Source of the DNA: PALSA-607 sp036501485
GTDB lineage: Bacteria > Actinomycetota > Actinomycetes > Acidothermales > Acidothermaceae
Reading direction: 5' to 3'
Length of the DNA: 64,000 nt
Assembly (NCBI GenBank): GCA_036501485.1
Contig: DASYAG010000012.1
Span: forward strand, 13,946-77,945
Below, in pieces: positions 17,516 to 25,633 of the stretch. Both the position numbers and the translations under genes were made by a program. The notes beneath the pieces are model-generated. The model was not told where the DNA came from. It was given only the letters and a program-made list of their open reading frames with translations, and searched no databases. Within the stretch, counting starts at the first letter, position 1, and every line of letters starts with the position of its first letter.

Positions 17516-17549
17516 AGAGGACGGCGCGCACAACGACGAAGACGTTCAT
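17499..17549 (-). CDS. Candidate 16-residue leader peptide upstream of rsgA
   Basis: ATG at 17549, preceded by a perfect AGGAGG at good spacing, encodes MNVFVVVRAVLSLGIA and stops at 17499. It is hydrophobic and rich in Val/Leu. It ends about 44 bp before rsgA, and its 3' half lies in a hairpin. The Shine-Dalgarno is stronger than that of most genes here, which supports real translation. It could be a cis-acting leader ORF or a tiny membrane peptide. Too short for homology to decide. Confidence 0.45.
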   Translation of the reverse strand: MNVFVVVRAVLSLGIA

Positions 17550-17647
17550 AGCGGCCACCTCCTCTTTCACTCGGTGATTCGCGAACAGTAAGCCTGGGAC
17601 GACCGCGAGCGCTACGCAATAACCGCGCTGCAGGCTCATCGAAACAC

Positions 17648-18469
17648 TCATCGGAGCCGGTGCGGCGGTCCGATCCGGACGTCGACCCCGGGTGAGTAGT
17701 GCACCAACGGCTCGCCGACGGGCTGCGGCAAGCCGGCCGCGGCGACCAATCCGTCATCGACGTATCGAGCCGTCGCGCGGTGCAGCACCCATGGATGGTG
17801 TTGCGCGATGCCATACCGCCGCCAACTGCCAGCACCAGCCCGCGAATGAGCCGACGCGGAGAAGCCGCGGAACATCCCCGGCCCGGTGATGCTGAACAAC
17901 CTCCATCTGGCCGTCAGGAAATGGTCGCGCTGGGTGAGTTCGCTTGGTTTGAACGGCGGCCCGATGTCGATGGTCACGTTGCTACTTGCGCCGCGTGGAC
18001 CCGGCCACCGACGCGAGCATGAGTAAGTCACGACGTCGCCGGAACGCTCCAATGACATGCGCGACCACATGTACGGCAGCCGAAAAGTCGCGCGCGCGGT
18101 CAATACCGCACCGAGTCGCGATGTATCAAGAGAGAAGAACCAGATGCCCGCCCGGCCGTACTCGTCGATCACGTAGGTGCGCACGTTGGTTTCGCAAAAC
18201 CGCGATGCCCATGGCAGCGAAGGCGTGTGCGGCAGGCTCACGAACATGTTGAACGGGACGAGCCCGACCCATGCCTTTCCATCGAACGTATCGAGCGTGA
18301 GCCCGGCAGGTAACAGTCGTGCCACCACGTCTGGCTCATATGCCCAATGCAAGAACGTCAACGTGTCCCAGCGGTGCATCATCACCGGGTGCACGACCTC
18401 GACCGGACACACCGGGCCGTAAGCTTCGACGTCCGATGGGCCTGGTGTGAACGGCATAAAGCCCATCAT
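17648..18469 (-). CDS. DUF2071 family protein (YqjF-like)
   Basis: 273 residues with the conserved DUF2071 pattern: MMHRWDTLTFLHWAYEPDVVARLLPAGL, WVGLVPFNM, FCETNVRTYV and GIWFFSLDTSRLGAV. The family is common in actinobacteria and fold-related to acetoacetate decarboxylase-like proteins, but its function is unknown. No signal peptide is present. It begins with tandem ATGs at 18469 and lies 12 bp after the stop of the cytochrome b gene on the same strand, so it may belong to that operon. Confidence 0.88.
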   Translation of the reverse strand: MMGFMPFTPGPSDVEAYGPVCPVEVVHPVMMHRWDTLTFLHWAYEPDVVARLLPAGLTLDTFDGKAWVGLVPFNMFVSLPHTPSLPWASRFCETNVRTYVIDEYGRAGIWFFSLDTSRLGAVLTARATFRLPYMWSRMSLERSGDVVTYSCSRRWPGPRGASSNVTIDIGPPFKPSELTQRDHFLTARWRLFSITGPGMFRGFSASAHSRAGAGSWRRYGIAQHHPWVLHRATARYVDDGLVAAAGLPQPVGEPLVHYSPGVDVRIGPPHRLR

Positions 18470-18481
18470 GGCCGACGTCGA

Positions 18482-19120
18482 TCAGTTGCCCTTCGTCGCC
18501 TTCGCTCGCTCGATTTCGCGCAAGGCCCAAGCCTTGTGTTCACGCTGCGCCCAAGAAGTTGAGACGTATCCGGTGCGCATGCCGCGCAGCGCATACGGAT
18601 CGCGGTTGGCCATGTACATGTGACCTAGCACGATGGCGAGAATTGCGTACGACATCCAGTCATGTACGAACGTCGCACCAGTACGAAGCGACACCGGCCA
18701 GAAGTTCGCGAAGCGCATGATGAGTCCGGTGCCGAGCATCGTCAAGATTGCGCCGATCTGAAAGTTCGCGTTGAGCTTCTGGCCGGCGTTGAACTTGCCA
18801 ACCGGGATCGCGCCGTCACGACGTTGACGCGACCGCAGCCACTTCCAGTCGTTGCGGGTGAACCGGTTGAGGCGACCCGCGTCTGCACGAAAAGCCTTTG
18901 ATAGCAGGCCGAAGATGATGGGGATCGGCAAGCAAATGCCGGCGACGACGTGGATCCACTCGATAATCGAGCGGTTGCCGAAGAGCTGCGAAAGCACGTC
19001 GACGTACAAGATTGCGGCTGTCGCGAGGCAAATGCCCATCAGGATCGCTGTCGCGCGATGCACCCAACGCTCGCCGCGGGTGAAGCGGAGCAGCTCAGCG
19101 GGTAAGCGCGGTGGCGTCAT
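18482..19120 (-). CDS. Cytochrome b/b6-type membrane subunit, partner of the molybdopterin oxidoreductase
   Basis: 212 residues with four hydrophobic helices and histidines in typical haem-binding positions (HRATAILMG, EWIHVVAGI, FVHDWMSYA, VLGHMYMANRD). It resembles di-haem cytochrome b domains of formate dehydrogenase/Ni-Fe hydrogenase type. It starts 24 bp after the stop of a YedY-like molybdopterin protein and probably passes electrons between that enzyme and the quinone pool. Exact redox partners are not visible. Confidence 0.86.
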   Translation of the reverse strand: MTPPRLPAELLRFTRGERWVHRATAILMGICLATAAILYVDVLSQLFGNRSIIEWIHVVAGICLPIPIIFGLLSKAFRADAGRLNRFTRNDWKWLRSRQRRDGAIPVGKFNAGQKLNANFQIGAILTMLGTGLIMRFANFWPVSLRTGATFVHDWMSYAILAIVLGHMYMANRDPYALRGMRTGYVSTSWAQREHKAWALREIERAKATKGN

Positions 19121-19144
19121 GGGCAGCTCGTCGTCATCAGCTCA

Positions 19145-19921
19145 TCAGCTCGTCGGCGCATCGTCGTCGCGGCCGTTCGATTTGCCTACCCATGCGTCGA
19201 CGTCGTAGCCCTCGTCTTCCCAATAGCCCGGCGTTACTTTGTTGGCCAGCGTGATGCCGCCCAGCCACTTGCACGACTTGTAGCCATACATGGGGGCGAC
19301 GTAGAGCCGGACCGGTCCGCCGTGGTCACGGGTGACGGGCGCGCCGAGCATGGTCAGCGCGACGATGATGTCGCGCCGCTGCGCCTGCACCAGGGTGAGG
19401 CTTTCGGTGTAGACGCCGTCGAACGAGGTGAACTCGAGTGCCGTGGCGCCGGTCTTGACGCCGACGTGGTTGAGCAGGTCGGGCAACGCAACGCCTGACC
19501 AGTGCACCTGCGGCACCCGCCAGCCGGTCACGCACTGGAAGTCCTTGACGAGGTTGGTCTGCGGCATGGCCTGCAGATCGGCGTAGCTCAACGTCATCGG
19601 CCGATCGACCAGACCGTCGACCTTGAGCTGGTAATCAGCGATGGTCCGCTGCGGCTCGGAGGAAGCGACGTTGTAGTAGCGGAATCTGTCGACGGCCGGC
19701 AGCAGGTTCGACAGTCCGGTCGGGTCGTTGCGGACAACCGGATCCAGTACGTCGCTTTGGACATTCTCGAGCTGCTTACCGAAGATGACACCGACGGCGC
19801 CTAGGCCGAGCATGCCGAGCACGATGCGGCGGCCGATGGGCTTGCCGGCGCCATCGACCTCAGGGGGAATGTCGGGCGGGGGAGGTGGCGGCCGCTCGTC
19901 TTCATCCCACGGGCGGTTCAT
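19145..19921 (-). CDS. Molybdopterin-dependent oxidoreductase, YedY/MsrP-like
   Basis: 258 residues of the sulfite-oxidase-type fold. After a Pro-rich N-terminus there is one hydrophobic segment following an RR pair (RRIVLGMLGLGAVGV, about 31-48), giving membrane anchoring or Tat export. Cys130 in DFQCVTGW is the expected molybdenum ligand. Conserved family segments include VHWSGVAL, GGPVRLYVAPMYGYKS and CKWLGGI. It probably reduces an oxidised substrate such as a sulfoxide outside the membrane, using the adjacent cytochrome b. The substrate is inferred from family only. Confidence 0.88.
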   Translation of the reverse strand: MNRPWDEDERPPPPPPDIPPEVDGAGKPIGRRIVLGMLGLGAVGVIFGKQLENVQSDVLDPVVRNDPTGLSNLLPAVDRFRYYNVASSEPQRTIADYQLKVDGLVDRPMTLSYADLQAMPQTNLVKDFQCVTGWRVPQVHWSGVALPDLLNHVGVKTGATALEFTSFDGVYTESLTLVQAQRRDIIVALTMLGAPVTRDHGGPVRLYVAPMYGYKSCKWLGGITLANKVTPGYWEDEGYDVDAWVGKSNGRDDDAPTS

Positions 19922-20028
19922 CTATCTATGATGCGCTTGCGGCGATGGTCCCGGTGGCGCTGCAGGTCATTACGAAACACGAACGGGTGGCCACACCAAT
20001 CGGCGTGGACCACCCGGACGCTGCGAAC

Positions 20029-20229
20029 TTAGACGGGGCGGACGTTCTCCGCCTGCGGGCCCTTCGGGCCCTGCGTGATGTCGAAGTCGACTTTCTGGTT
20101 CTCTTCGAGGCTGCGGTAGCCGTCGGACTGGATGGCTGAGTAGTGGACGAAGACGTCTGCGCCGCCCTCGACGGCGATGAAGCCGAAGCCCTTCTCAGCG
20201 TTGAACCACTTCACTACACCTTGCGTCAC
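20029..20229 (-). CDS. cspA: Cold-shock domain protein
   Basis: 66 residues; a single OB-fold RNA chaperone with RNP1 (KGFGFI) and RNP2 (VFVHYSAI) and the usual start MTQGVVKWFNAEKGFGF. It binds single-stranded nucleic acid in the cytoplasm. It is monocistronic. The 283 bp upstream to the LysE gene hold a terminator and presumably a long 5' UTR, as is usual in this family, but no promoter is obvious. Confidence 0.97.
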   Translation of the reverse strand: MTQGVVKWFNAEKGFGFIAVEGGADVFVHYSAIQSDGYRSLEENQKVDFDITQGPKGPQAENVRPV

Positions 20230-20321
20230 GTGCTCTCCCTAACCAGGATTCGGTCCCCGCACCTCGCGGTCACCGGGCCGGCGTGGGCATTTCGCTTCAC
20301 AGACGACACTGTCGACTAAGA

Positions 20322-20352
20322 AACGAAAGGCCCGCGCTGACGTTCCGCGGGC
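20322..20352 (-). terminator. Rho-independent terminator-like hairpin after the LysE gene
   Basis: A perfect 7-bp stem GCCCGCG/CGCGGGC (20330-20336 with 20346-20352, 9-base loop) is followed, in the leftward direction, by a T-rich run (CTTTCGTTTCTT). It lies about 160 bp after the LysE stop and about 100 bp before cspA, separating the two units. The rest of the 283-bp gap shows nothing else I can support. Confidence 0.6.
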
Positions 20353-20512
20353 GTGAGAACACGTACCTGGAACCTCGACCGCGGATTACGGTAGCAGGTC
20401 AATTCGCCCATGACCATGGGTCGCGGGTGATCTGATCATGGATAGCTTGAGGCTGGCTTGAGGAGGTTTTGAAGGAACCTTGACTATCGCCGACGGCCTC
20501 TACACCGGCGGA

Positions 20513-21214
20513 TCAACGCGACTCCAGGGCAAGCCGGACGCCGAAGCCGACCAGCGCCACGCCTGAGAGCGCCTCGAGTCGCTGCCGGACCACGCTGCGG
20601 GCGAACATCCGGCGGGCTCCGTGGACGATCGCCGTCAGCGTCAGGTACCAGGTGCCGTCGCAAATCACCCAAACGGCGGCCAGCAGCAGCCCTGTCGGCA
20701 GTACCGGATACCCGTGCGGGATGAACTGGGGCAAGAAGGAGATCGCGAAGACGCCTGCCTTCGGGTTGGCCAGGTTCGTCACCAGACCGGCTCGGTACGC
20801 ACTCCACCCGCCGCGACCGGCGATCGACGGCGACGGGCTCGACCCGACGTCCACCACCCCGGCGTCCAACCCGACGTTCACCACCCCGGCGTCCAACTCG
20901 GTGTCCTGATGTTCTTTGCGGGACCGAAGTAGCGCCTGGACGCCGAGGCTCAGCAGCACGATCGCGCCGGCGATACGCAGGACGTCGTAGGCCACGGTCG
21001 ACGCGGCGAGCAATGCGCTGAGTCCGGCCGACGCCGTCACACCCCAAAAGAGCACGCCCGACTGGACGCCGGCGACTGTGGCCACGCCGCGTCGCCGTCC
21101 GTACTTAATGGTCTGGCGTAGCAGCGTCGCGGTTGCGGGTCCGGGTGCCATCGAGAGGAGTAGCGCTGCGCCGGCGAACGCGAGCACGTGTGCGAGCAAT
21201 GTGGGCACGTCCAC
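20513..21214 (-). CDS. LysE family exporter
   Basis: About 233 residues with six hydrophobic helices and the LysE/RhtB hallmarks LLLSMAPGPATATLLRQTIKYG, GVQSGVLFWG and TNLANPKAGVFAISFLPQF. It probably exports an amino acid or related metabolite. I prefer the GTG at 21214 with AGGTGG upstream over the longer frame from 21280, whose extra residues are not family-like. The cytoplasmic loop between helices 3 and 4 carries a tandem nine-residue repeat encoded by two 27-bp units. Confidence 0.9.
   Translation of the reverse strand: MDVPTLLAHVLAFAGAALLLSMAPGPATATLLRQTIKYGRRRGVATVAGVQSGVLFWGVTASAGLSALLAASTVAYDVLRIAGAIVLLSLGVQALLRSRKEHQDTELDAGVVNVGLDAGVVDVGSSPSPSIAGRGGWSAYRAGLVTNLANPKAGVFAISFLPQFIPHGYPVLPTGLLLAAVWVICDGTWYLTLTAIVHGARRMFARSVVRQRLEALSGVALVGFGVRLALESR
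20846..20899 (-). repeat. In-frame 27-bp tandem duplication inside the LysE gene
   Basis: Two 27-bp units (20846-20872 and 20873-20899) differ by two bases. They add a second GVVDVGLDA-like nonapeptide to the loop between helices 3 and 4. The unit is a multiple of three, so the frame is kept. It is probably recent slippage; the loop is normally variable in this family. Confidence 0.8.
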
Positions 21215-21353
21215 GATGGTGCCACCTGGCCCCAAATGCTTTTTCGTACAAGGCGTGACCAATGGTCGAACGCCGGTCAATGCGGTTTTGAACTTTTGTC
21301 CAACATGTCGGGTTTCGCGTTATTTCTCGTCGTCACCGACCCACCCTGCTCTC

Positions 21354-21827
21354 ATGAGAAGAAAACTGGCTGCGGTGGCAGGCGCGGTAGCGGTGTTCAT
21401 GACTGGGGCGATTGGCGCGGCGAGTGCGGTGTCGGCAACAACTGTGCCGAACAAGTCGACCTGGCTGGCCGCAGCCAGCACCGCCCTGAAGGGTGGCACT
21501 ACCTATATAGACAGCAAGAAGCACACCGCAGCGAAGCCGGCGATCGTCGCCGTCGCCGATGGTTACAAGGTCTTGTTCGCGACCGGCCGATCGGCCGACA
21601 GCGGCGGCACTCTGGAGCAACTCACCAAGGCCGGCTACCACGTCGATCAGTTGTGCTTCCGCGACCCGAAAGCAAGCTCGACGCAAGCATCGAAGACCGC
21701 ATGCAGAGCCAAGTGGACGGCGGCGGGCTACGGCATCATCGCGAACATTGGCAACCACACGACTGACCTCGCCGGCGGCAACTCCGGCAAGCAGTACCTG
21801 TTACCGAACTACGGCTTCCTCGATTAG
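21354..21827 (+). CDS. Exported HAD-superfamily acid-phosphatase-like protein, apparently lacking motif I
   Basis: 157 residues with a Sec signal peptide (about 1-28, ending in ASAVSA). The rest resembles the C-terminal part of class B acid phosphatase-like HAD proteins: GYKVLFATGRS (motif II region) and YGIIANIGNHTTDLAGG (motif IV region, usually NIGDQxSDL). The usual DxDxT nucleophile motif is not seen before it; only YIDSKKHT occurs at that place. It is therefore either inactive or a divergent binder. The frame is open upstream to 21078, but the signal peptide fixes the ATG at 21354. Confidence 0.7.
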   Translation: MRRKLAAVAGAVAVFMTGAIGAASAVSATTVPNKSTWLAAASTALKGGTTYIDSKKHTAAKPAIVAVADGYKVLFATGRSADSGGTLEQLTKAGYHVDQLCFRDPKASSTQASKTACRAKWTAAGYGIIANIGNHTTDLAGGNSGKQYLLPNYGFLD

Positions 21828-21876
21828 TCAACGGGACGTAACGTTTTCGGAACGGCCTTTGCCTTAGCGTGTCTGC

Positions 21877-23151
21877 GTGAGTGAGACCCTGCCTCTGGGC
21901 CGCGATGTGACGCGGCGGATGCCCCTTGTTCTAGCCGGGGGAACCGTCGTCGTGCTGGTGGTTGCACTCGTCCTGCTGGGCTTGAACGCTGGCGATCTCA
22001 GCCCGGCGCAGCTGGGTTTCGAAGTCGTCCTCGCGGCCGCGGTCGTGTTGTATGCGGGTACCGGTCTGTTACTCAGTCGACGAGTGCCAGGCAACGCCAT
22101 CGGCTGGCTGCTCGCCATGATCGGATTCCTGCTCGCCGGAGAATTGTGTGCTGAGCAGTACGCGGTGTACGGCCTCGTCACCGCACCAGGAGCACTGCCC
22201 GTAGTGAAGGCCATCGGGTGGTGTTCCGTGTTGCTCGCCGGTCTGGCCATCTTTGCGGTGCTCTTCTTGCTCCTATTGTTTCCGGACGGCCAGCTTCCTT
22301 CGCCTCGCTGGCGGCCGGTTCGGCTAGCTTTCGGTGTCGTGTTGGTCGCCCTATTGCTGAGCCAGATGCAGACCGGTCAGGTCGTCAGCGGTGGCCTAAC
22401 CGACGTCCTCGACAACCCACAGGCGCACGCCAGTTACCCCAACCCGGTCGGGATCATTCCGCAGCACGGCTGGGGCGCAGCCTTTGTCGCGGTGGCCGTG
22501 CTGCTGATCGTGGCAGCGGCGCTGACTGCGGTGAGATCAGTGTTCGCGCGTCGCCGGGCTGCAAGTGCCGAGCGGCGCAAGCAACTGGAATGGCTCGGCT
22601 ACGTCGGTGCACTGACCTTGGGCCTGATCGCGCTGCTGCTACTCGGCGTGATTTTCGGTGGCAGCGGCGGGCCAAAGTGGATCGGCAACCTTTTGTGGAT
22701 CCTGTGCGTGCTCACCCCGGTGACCGGGATCCCGGCAGCATGCGTCGTGGCCGTGTTGCGATATCGGCTCTACGACATCGACCGACTGGTATCCCGCACA
22801 TTGTCCTATGCGGTCGTCACCGGGACGTTGCTTGCGGTGTACGTCGGGCTCGTGCTCGTGGCGACCCGAGTGCTGCCGTTGCACACCCCGGTCGCGGTCG
22901 CCGGATCCACGCTGGTTGCGGCCTCCCTGTTCAGCCCGCTGCGTCGGCGGGTTCAACTCAAGGTGGATCGGCGTTTCAACCGGGCTCGATATGACGCCGA
23001 CCAGATGGTGTCCGCGTTCGCCGGCCGGCTGAAAGACACCGTGAACCTGGATTCGGTCCGCAGTGACCTGGCTGAGGTTGTGCACCAGGCGCTGGAGCCG
23101 ACGCTGATGTCGGTGTGGATAAACGAACGTCGGGGTTCCGGGATTCGGTAG
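21877..23151 (+). CDS. Polytopic membrane protein resembling the sensor half of a histidine kinase
   Basis: 424 residues with about ten hydrophobic helices, then a C-terminal cytoplasmic segment (RRRVQLKVDRRFNRARYDADQMVSAFAGRLKDTVNLDSV in overview). This segment is typical of membrane sensors that normally continue into GAF and histidine-kinase domains. Here the protein stops after the DLAEVVHQALEPTLMSVWI segment with no kinase domain. It could be a free-standing sensor or a truncated kinase. It starts with a GTG at 21877 with a weak RBS. A tRNA-Ser gene follows convergently. Confidence 0.75.
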   Translation: MSETLPLGRDVTRRMPLVLAGGTVVVLVVALVLLGLNAGDLSPAQLGFEVVLAAAVVLYAGTGLLLSRRVPGNAIGWLLAMIGFLLAGELCAEQYAVYGLVTAPGALPVVKAIGWCSVLLAGLAIFAVLFLLLLFPDGQLPSPRWRPVRLAFGVVLVALLLSQMQTGQVVSGGLTDVLDNPQAHASYPNPVGIIPQHGWGAAFVAVAVLLIVAAALTAVRSVFARRRAASAERRKQLEWLGYVGALTLGLIALLLLGVIFGGSGGPKWIGNLLWILCVLTPVTGIPAACVVAVLRYRLYDIDRLVSRTLSYAVVTGTLLAVYVGLVLVATRVLPLHTPVAVAGSTLVAASLFSPLRRRVQLKVDRRFNRARYDADQMVSAFAGRLKDTVNLDSVRSDLAEVVHQALEPTLMSVWINERRGSGIR

Positions 23152-23172
23152 TTGTGGGTCGAGCCGACCTGG

Positions 23173-23260
23173 TGGCGGAGGATGCGGGATTTGAACCCGC
23201 GAGGAGTTGCCCCCTACACGCTTTCCAAGCGTGCGCACTCGGCCACTATGCGAATCCTCC
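23173..23260 (-). tRNA. tRNA-Ser (anticodon GGA)
   Basis: A full cloverleaf can be read on the minus strand: acceptor stem GGAGGAT / ATCCTCC, anticodon loop CTTGGAAAG with GGA, a long variable arm as expected for serine, a T arm with GGTTCAAATCC, and an encoded 3' CCA at 23173-23175. It lies just upstream of the SRP RNA, an order I recall from other actinobacteria. Confidence 0.96.
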
Positions 23261-23322
23261 GCCGAGCAGGCTATCCCGTGGATAGCCCACGCGCGGTGTC
23301 GGCGTCCGCCATTACACTCGGG

Positions 23323-23420
23323 CGCAGACCCCTCGCGTGGCGTCCATCCCACGAACCCCCCCAGGGCCGGAAGGCAGCAAGGGTAAGCGGGCCCTGGCGG
23401 GTGCGCGGGGGGTCGCCTGT
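23323..23420 (+). ncRNA. ffs: Small signal recognition particle RNA (4.5S type)
   Basis: The diagnostic domain IV core is present: GGGCCGGAAGGCAGCAAGG followed by GGTAAGCGGGCC, forming the Ffh-binding hairpin. Outer strands GACCCCTCGCG and CGCGGGGGGTC pair to close a ~100-nt hairpin. A -10-like TACACT (23313-23318) precedes it. The ends are estimated from pairing. It lies between tRNA-Ser and dnaX. Confidence 0.94.
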
Positions 23421-23458
23421 TTTGGCTCTTGTTCGTTCGGTGACCGCGGAGGTGGCGC

Positions 23459-25441
23459 ATGAGTCTCGCGCTCTACCGCAAGTACCGCCCGAGTACGTTC
23501 GCCGAGGTCATCGGCCAAGAGCACGTCACCGAGCCGCTCCAGCAGGCGCTGCGTAATGACAGGGTGCATCACGCGTACCTGTTCTCTGGCCCGCGCGGAT
23601 GTGGCAAGACGTCCTCGGCGCGGATCCTGGCGCGGTCGTTGAACTGCGAGCAAGGCCCTACGCCGACCCCTTGCGGGGTGTGCGAATCGTGCGTCGCACT
23701 TGCGCCGTCCGGCCCTGGCAGCATTGACGTGATCGAGATCGACGCTGCTTCGCACGGTGGGGTCGACGACGCGCGCGATCTGCGGGAGCGCTCGTTCTAC
23801 GCACCGATCCAGGCGCGTTTCAAGATCTACATCATCGACGAAGCGCACATGGTGACCACTGCCGGCTTCAACGCGCTGCTCAAGCTGGTCGAGGAGCCGC
23901 CGCCGCATCTGAAGTTCATCTTCGCGACGACCGAGCCCGAGAAAGTCATCGGCACGATTCGATCGCGCACCCATCACTATCCGTTCCGGCTGGTGCCGCC
24001 TGGGGCTTTGCGCGAGAACCTGGCGCGCATCTGCGTGGCCGAGGGCGTCACCATCGAGCCGGCTGCGCTGGGGTTGGTGGTGCGCGCGGGCGCCGGATCG
24101 GTGCGCGACGCACAGTCCGTACTCGACCAGCTTGTCGCGGGTGCTTCGGCTGATGGCGTCACCTATTCCGATGCGGTCGCGCTGCTCGGTTACACCGACG
24201 CGAGCTTGCTCGACGACGTGGTCGACGCGTTCGGCGCCGGCGATGGCGGCGCGGTACTCGAGATCGTCGATCGGGTGGTCGAGGCCGGTCACGATCCACG
24301 ACGGTTCGCCGAGGATCTGCTTGAGCGATTGCGCGATCTGATCGTGCTCAATGCAGTACCGGACGCCGGCGAGAAAGGTCTCCTCGACGTGCCCGTCGAT
24401 GTGCTCGAGCGAATGAGTCGGCAGTCGGCGCAACTCGGTCGCGTGCAGCTCACACGTGCGGCCGACATCGTGAACACCGGCCTCACCGAGATGCGGGGCG
24501 CGACCGCACCGCGGTTGTTGCTCGAGCTCATTTGCGCGCGAGTGTTACTGCCCGCCGTCGGTGACGACGAGGCGAGTTTGTTGGTGCGGCTCGAAAGACT
24601 TGAGCGCCGGTTCGCGATCGCCGGAGATTCTGAAGTTGTTGCAGCGCCGACAGTCTCGCGTGCCGCCGCGGTTTCCGCGCCGACTCGAGCCGTCCCGCCT
24701 GCCGAACCGGCGCCGACCTCGGCCACTCCGCCTGCAGTTGCTGCCCCGCCGTCCGACCCTGAATCTCTCGACGGCGCGGCGTCGTTCGACAGCGCCGCAT
24801 CTTTCGGTAGTTCGCCGTTCGAGCCCGCTGTTTCGCCGCCTGGAGCAATCCCAGCGTCGTCCCCGCTTGCAGCGGGCGACCTCGACGCGGCCGCAGTTCG
24901 GCGCATTTGGGATGACGTACTTGAAGTCGCGAAGCGACTGAAGCGACGGACCCACGCGTTGTTGCTCTCTGGTCCGGCGCAGGTCGTCGACGTGCGCGCG
25001 AATGTGCTGGTTGTCGGGTTCGCGAGTGGACCAGTCGAGCGGCAGTTCAACACCGGTGACAACGTCGACATCCTGCAGGTGGCGCTCAAAGAAGTGCTCG
25101 GCGTCGATTGGCGGATCGAGACGACGCTGTCCGGACCTGCAGCCACCGCTGCTGCATCCGCCGATGGCGAATCTGCTACCAAGCCGCCGCCTCCACTACC
25201 AACGCCGAGTGAATCCATGGCTGCGGATCGTGCGCCATCGCGCACCGCTGCCGCCCGCGCCGCGGCTGTCGAGCCGAAGGAACCTCGCGTGCGGCGCGCT
25301 GCGGTGGCTGACGCACCTGCCGAGATCGTGCTCGACGAGCCCAACCCCGACGACGACGACGCGGACGACGGCACGTCCGGCCTCGCGTTGCTGCAACGTC
25401 ACCTCGGCGCGACCGTCATCGGTGACAACGAGACCCCGTAG
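23459..25441 (+). CDS. dnaX: DNA polymerase III subunits gamma/tau
   Basis: 660 residues. ATPase of the clamp loader: YRKYRPSTFAEVIGQEHVTEPL start, Walker A GPRGCGKT (Lys50), a four-Cys zinc module (CEQGPTPTPCGVCESC), DEAHM Walker B and sensor ATTEPEKVIGTIRSR. It is followed by the collar domain III and a Pro/Ala/Ser-rich linker (about 400-480). A C-terminal polymerase-binding tau region then ends in an acidic stretch. No slippery frameshift heptamer with a following stop was noticed, so a separate gamma product is not supported. Starts with ATG 23459, GGAGG just upstream. Confidence 0.97.
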   Translation: MSLALYRKYRPSTFAEVIGQEHVTEPLQQALRNDRVHHAYLFSGPRGCGKTSSARILARSLNCEQGPTPTPCGVCESCVALAPSGPGSIDVIEIDAASHGGVDDARDLRERSFYAPIQARFKIYIIDEAHMVTTAGFNALLKLVEEPPPHLKFIFATTEPEKVIGTIRSRTHHYPFRLVPPGALRENLARICVAEGVTIEPAALGLVVRAGAGSVRDAQSVLDQLVAGASADGVTYSDAVALLGYTDASLLDDVVDAFGAGDGGAVLEIVDRVVEAGHDPRRFAEDLLERLRDLIVLNAVPDAGEKGLLDVPVDVLERMSRQSAQLGRVQLTRAADIVNTGLTEMRGATAPRLLLELICARVLLPAVGDDEASLLVRLERLERRFAIAGDSEVVAAPTVSRAAAVSAPTRAVPPAEPAPTSATPPAVAAPPSDPESLDGAASFDSAASFGSSPFEPAVSPPGAIPASSPLAAGDLDAAAVRRIWDDVLEVAKRLKRRTHALLLSGPAQVVDVRANVLVVGFASGPVERQFNTGDNVDILQVALKEVLGVDWRIETTLSGPAATAAASADGESATKPPPPLPTPSESMAADRAPSRTAAARAAAVEPKEPRVRRAAVADAPAEIVLDEPNPDDDDADDGTSGLALLQRHLGATVIGDNETP

Positions 25442-25516
25442 CGCACCCGCCTGTTCGACCGTTGTTGCTCCGCGCGCGCAAGCACATGCGCTGGACCCCG
25501 GACCTCTTCAAGCCGC

Positions 25517-25606
25517 GCTTTGCTCTGCTGCGTATGTGGAGCAGTGCAGGTCTGCTACGTATGTGGAGCAGTGCAGGTCTGCTACGTATGTGCAGCAGAG
25601 CAAAGC
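25517..25606. repeat. Inverted-repeat-bounded 27-bp-unit element, copy A (90 bp)
   Basis: Bounded by perfect 13-bp inverted repeats GCTTTGCTCTGCT (25517-25529) and AGCAGAGCAAAGC (25594-25606). Between them are two identical 27-bp units (25532-25558 and 25559-25585) and a partial third. It aligns without gaps to the 117-bp element at 47443-47559 (opposite strand), which has exactly one more 27-bp unit. It sits between the convergent dnaX and ATP-grasp genes. A TTG-initiated frame through it (from 25520) is not thought to be a gene. Confidence 0.85.
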
Positions 25607-25633
25607 ATGCGAATTAGTGCTCCGTCTCCCGGA

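Noticed and set aside
23312..24433. 373-codon minus-strand frame over the SRP RNA and dnaX
   Set aside because: Antisense to ffs and the conserved dnaX ATPase domain; shadow composition.
24289..25374. 361-codon minus-strand frame over dnaX
   Set aside because: Shadow of the GC-rich Pro/Ala linker of dnaX; Ser/Arg-rich low-complexity product without any domain.
25517..25606. Possible mini-CRISPR array
   Set aside because: The 27-bp units abut with no spacers, and no cas genes are nearby.
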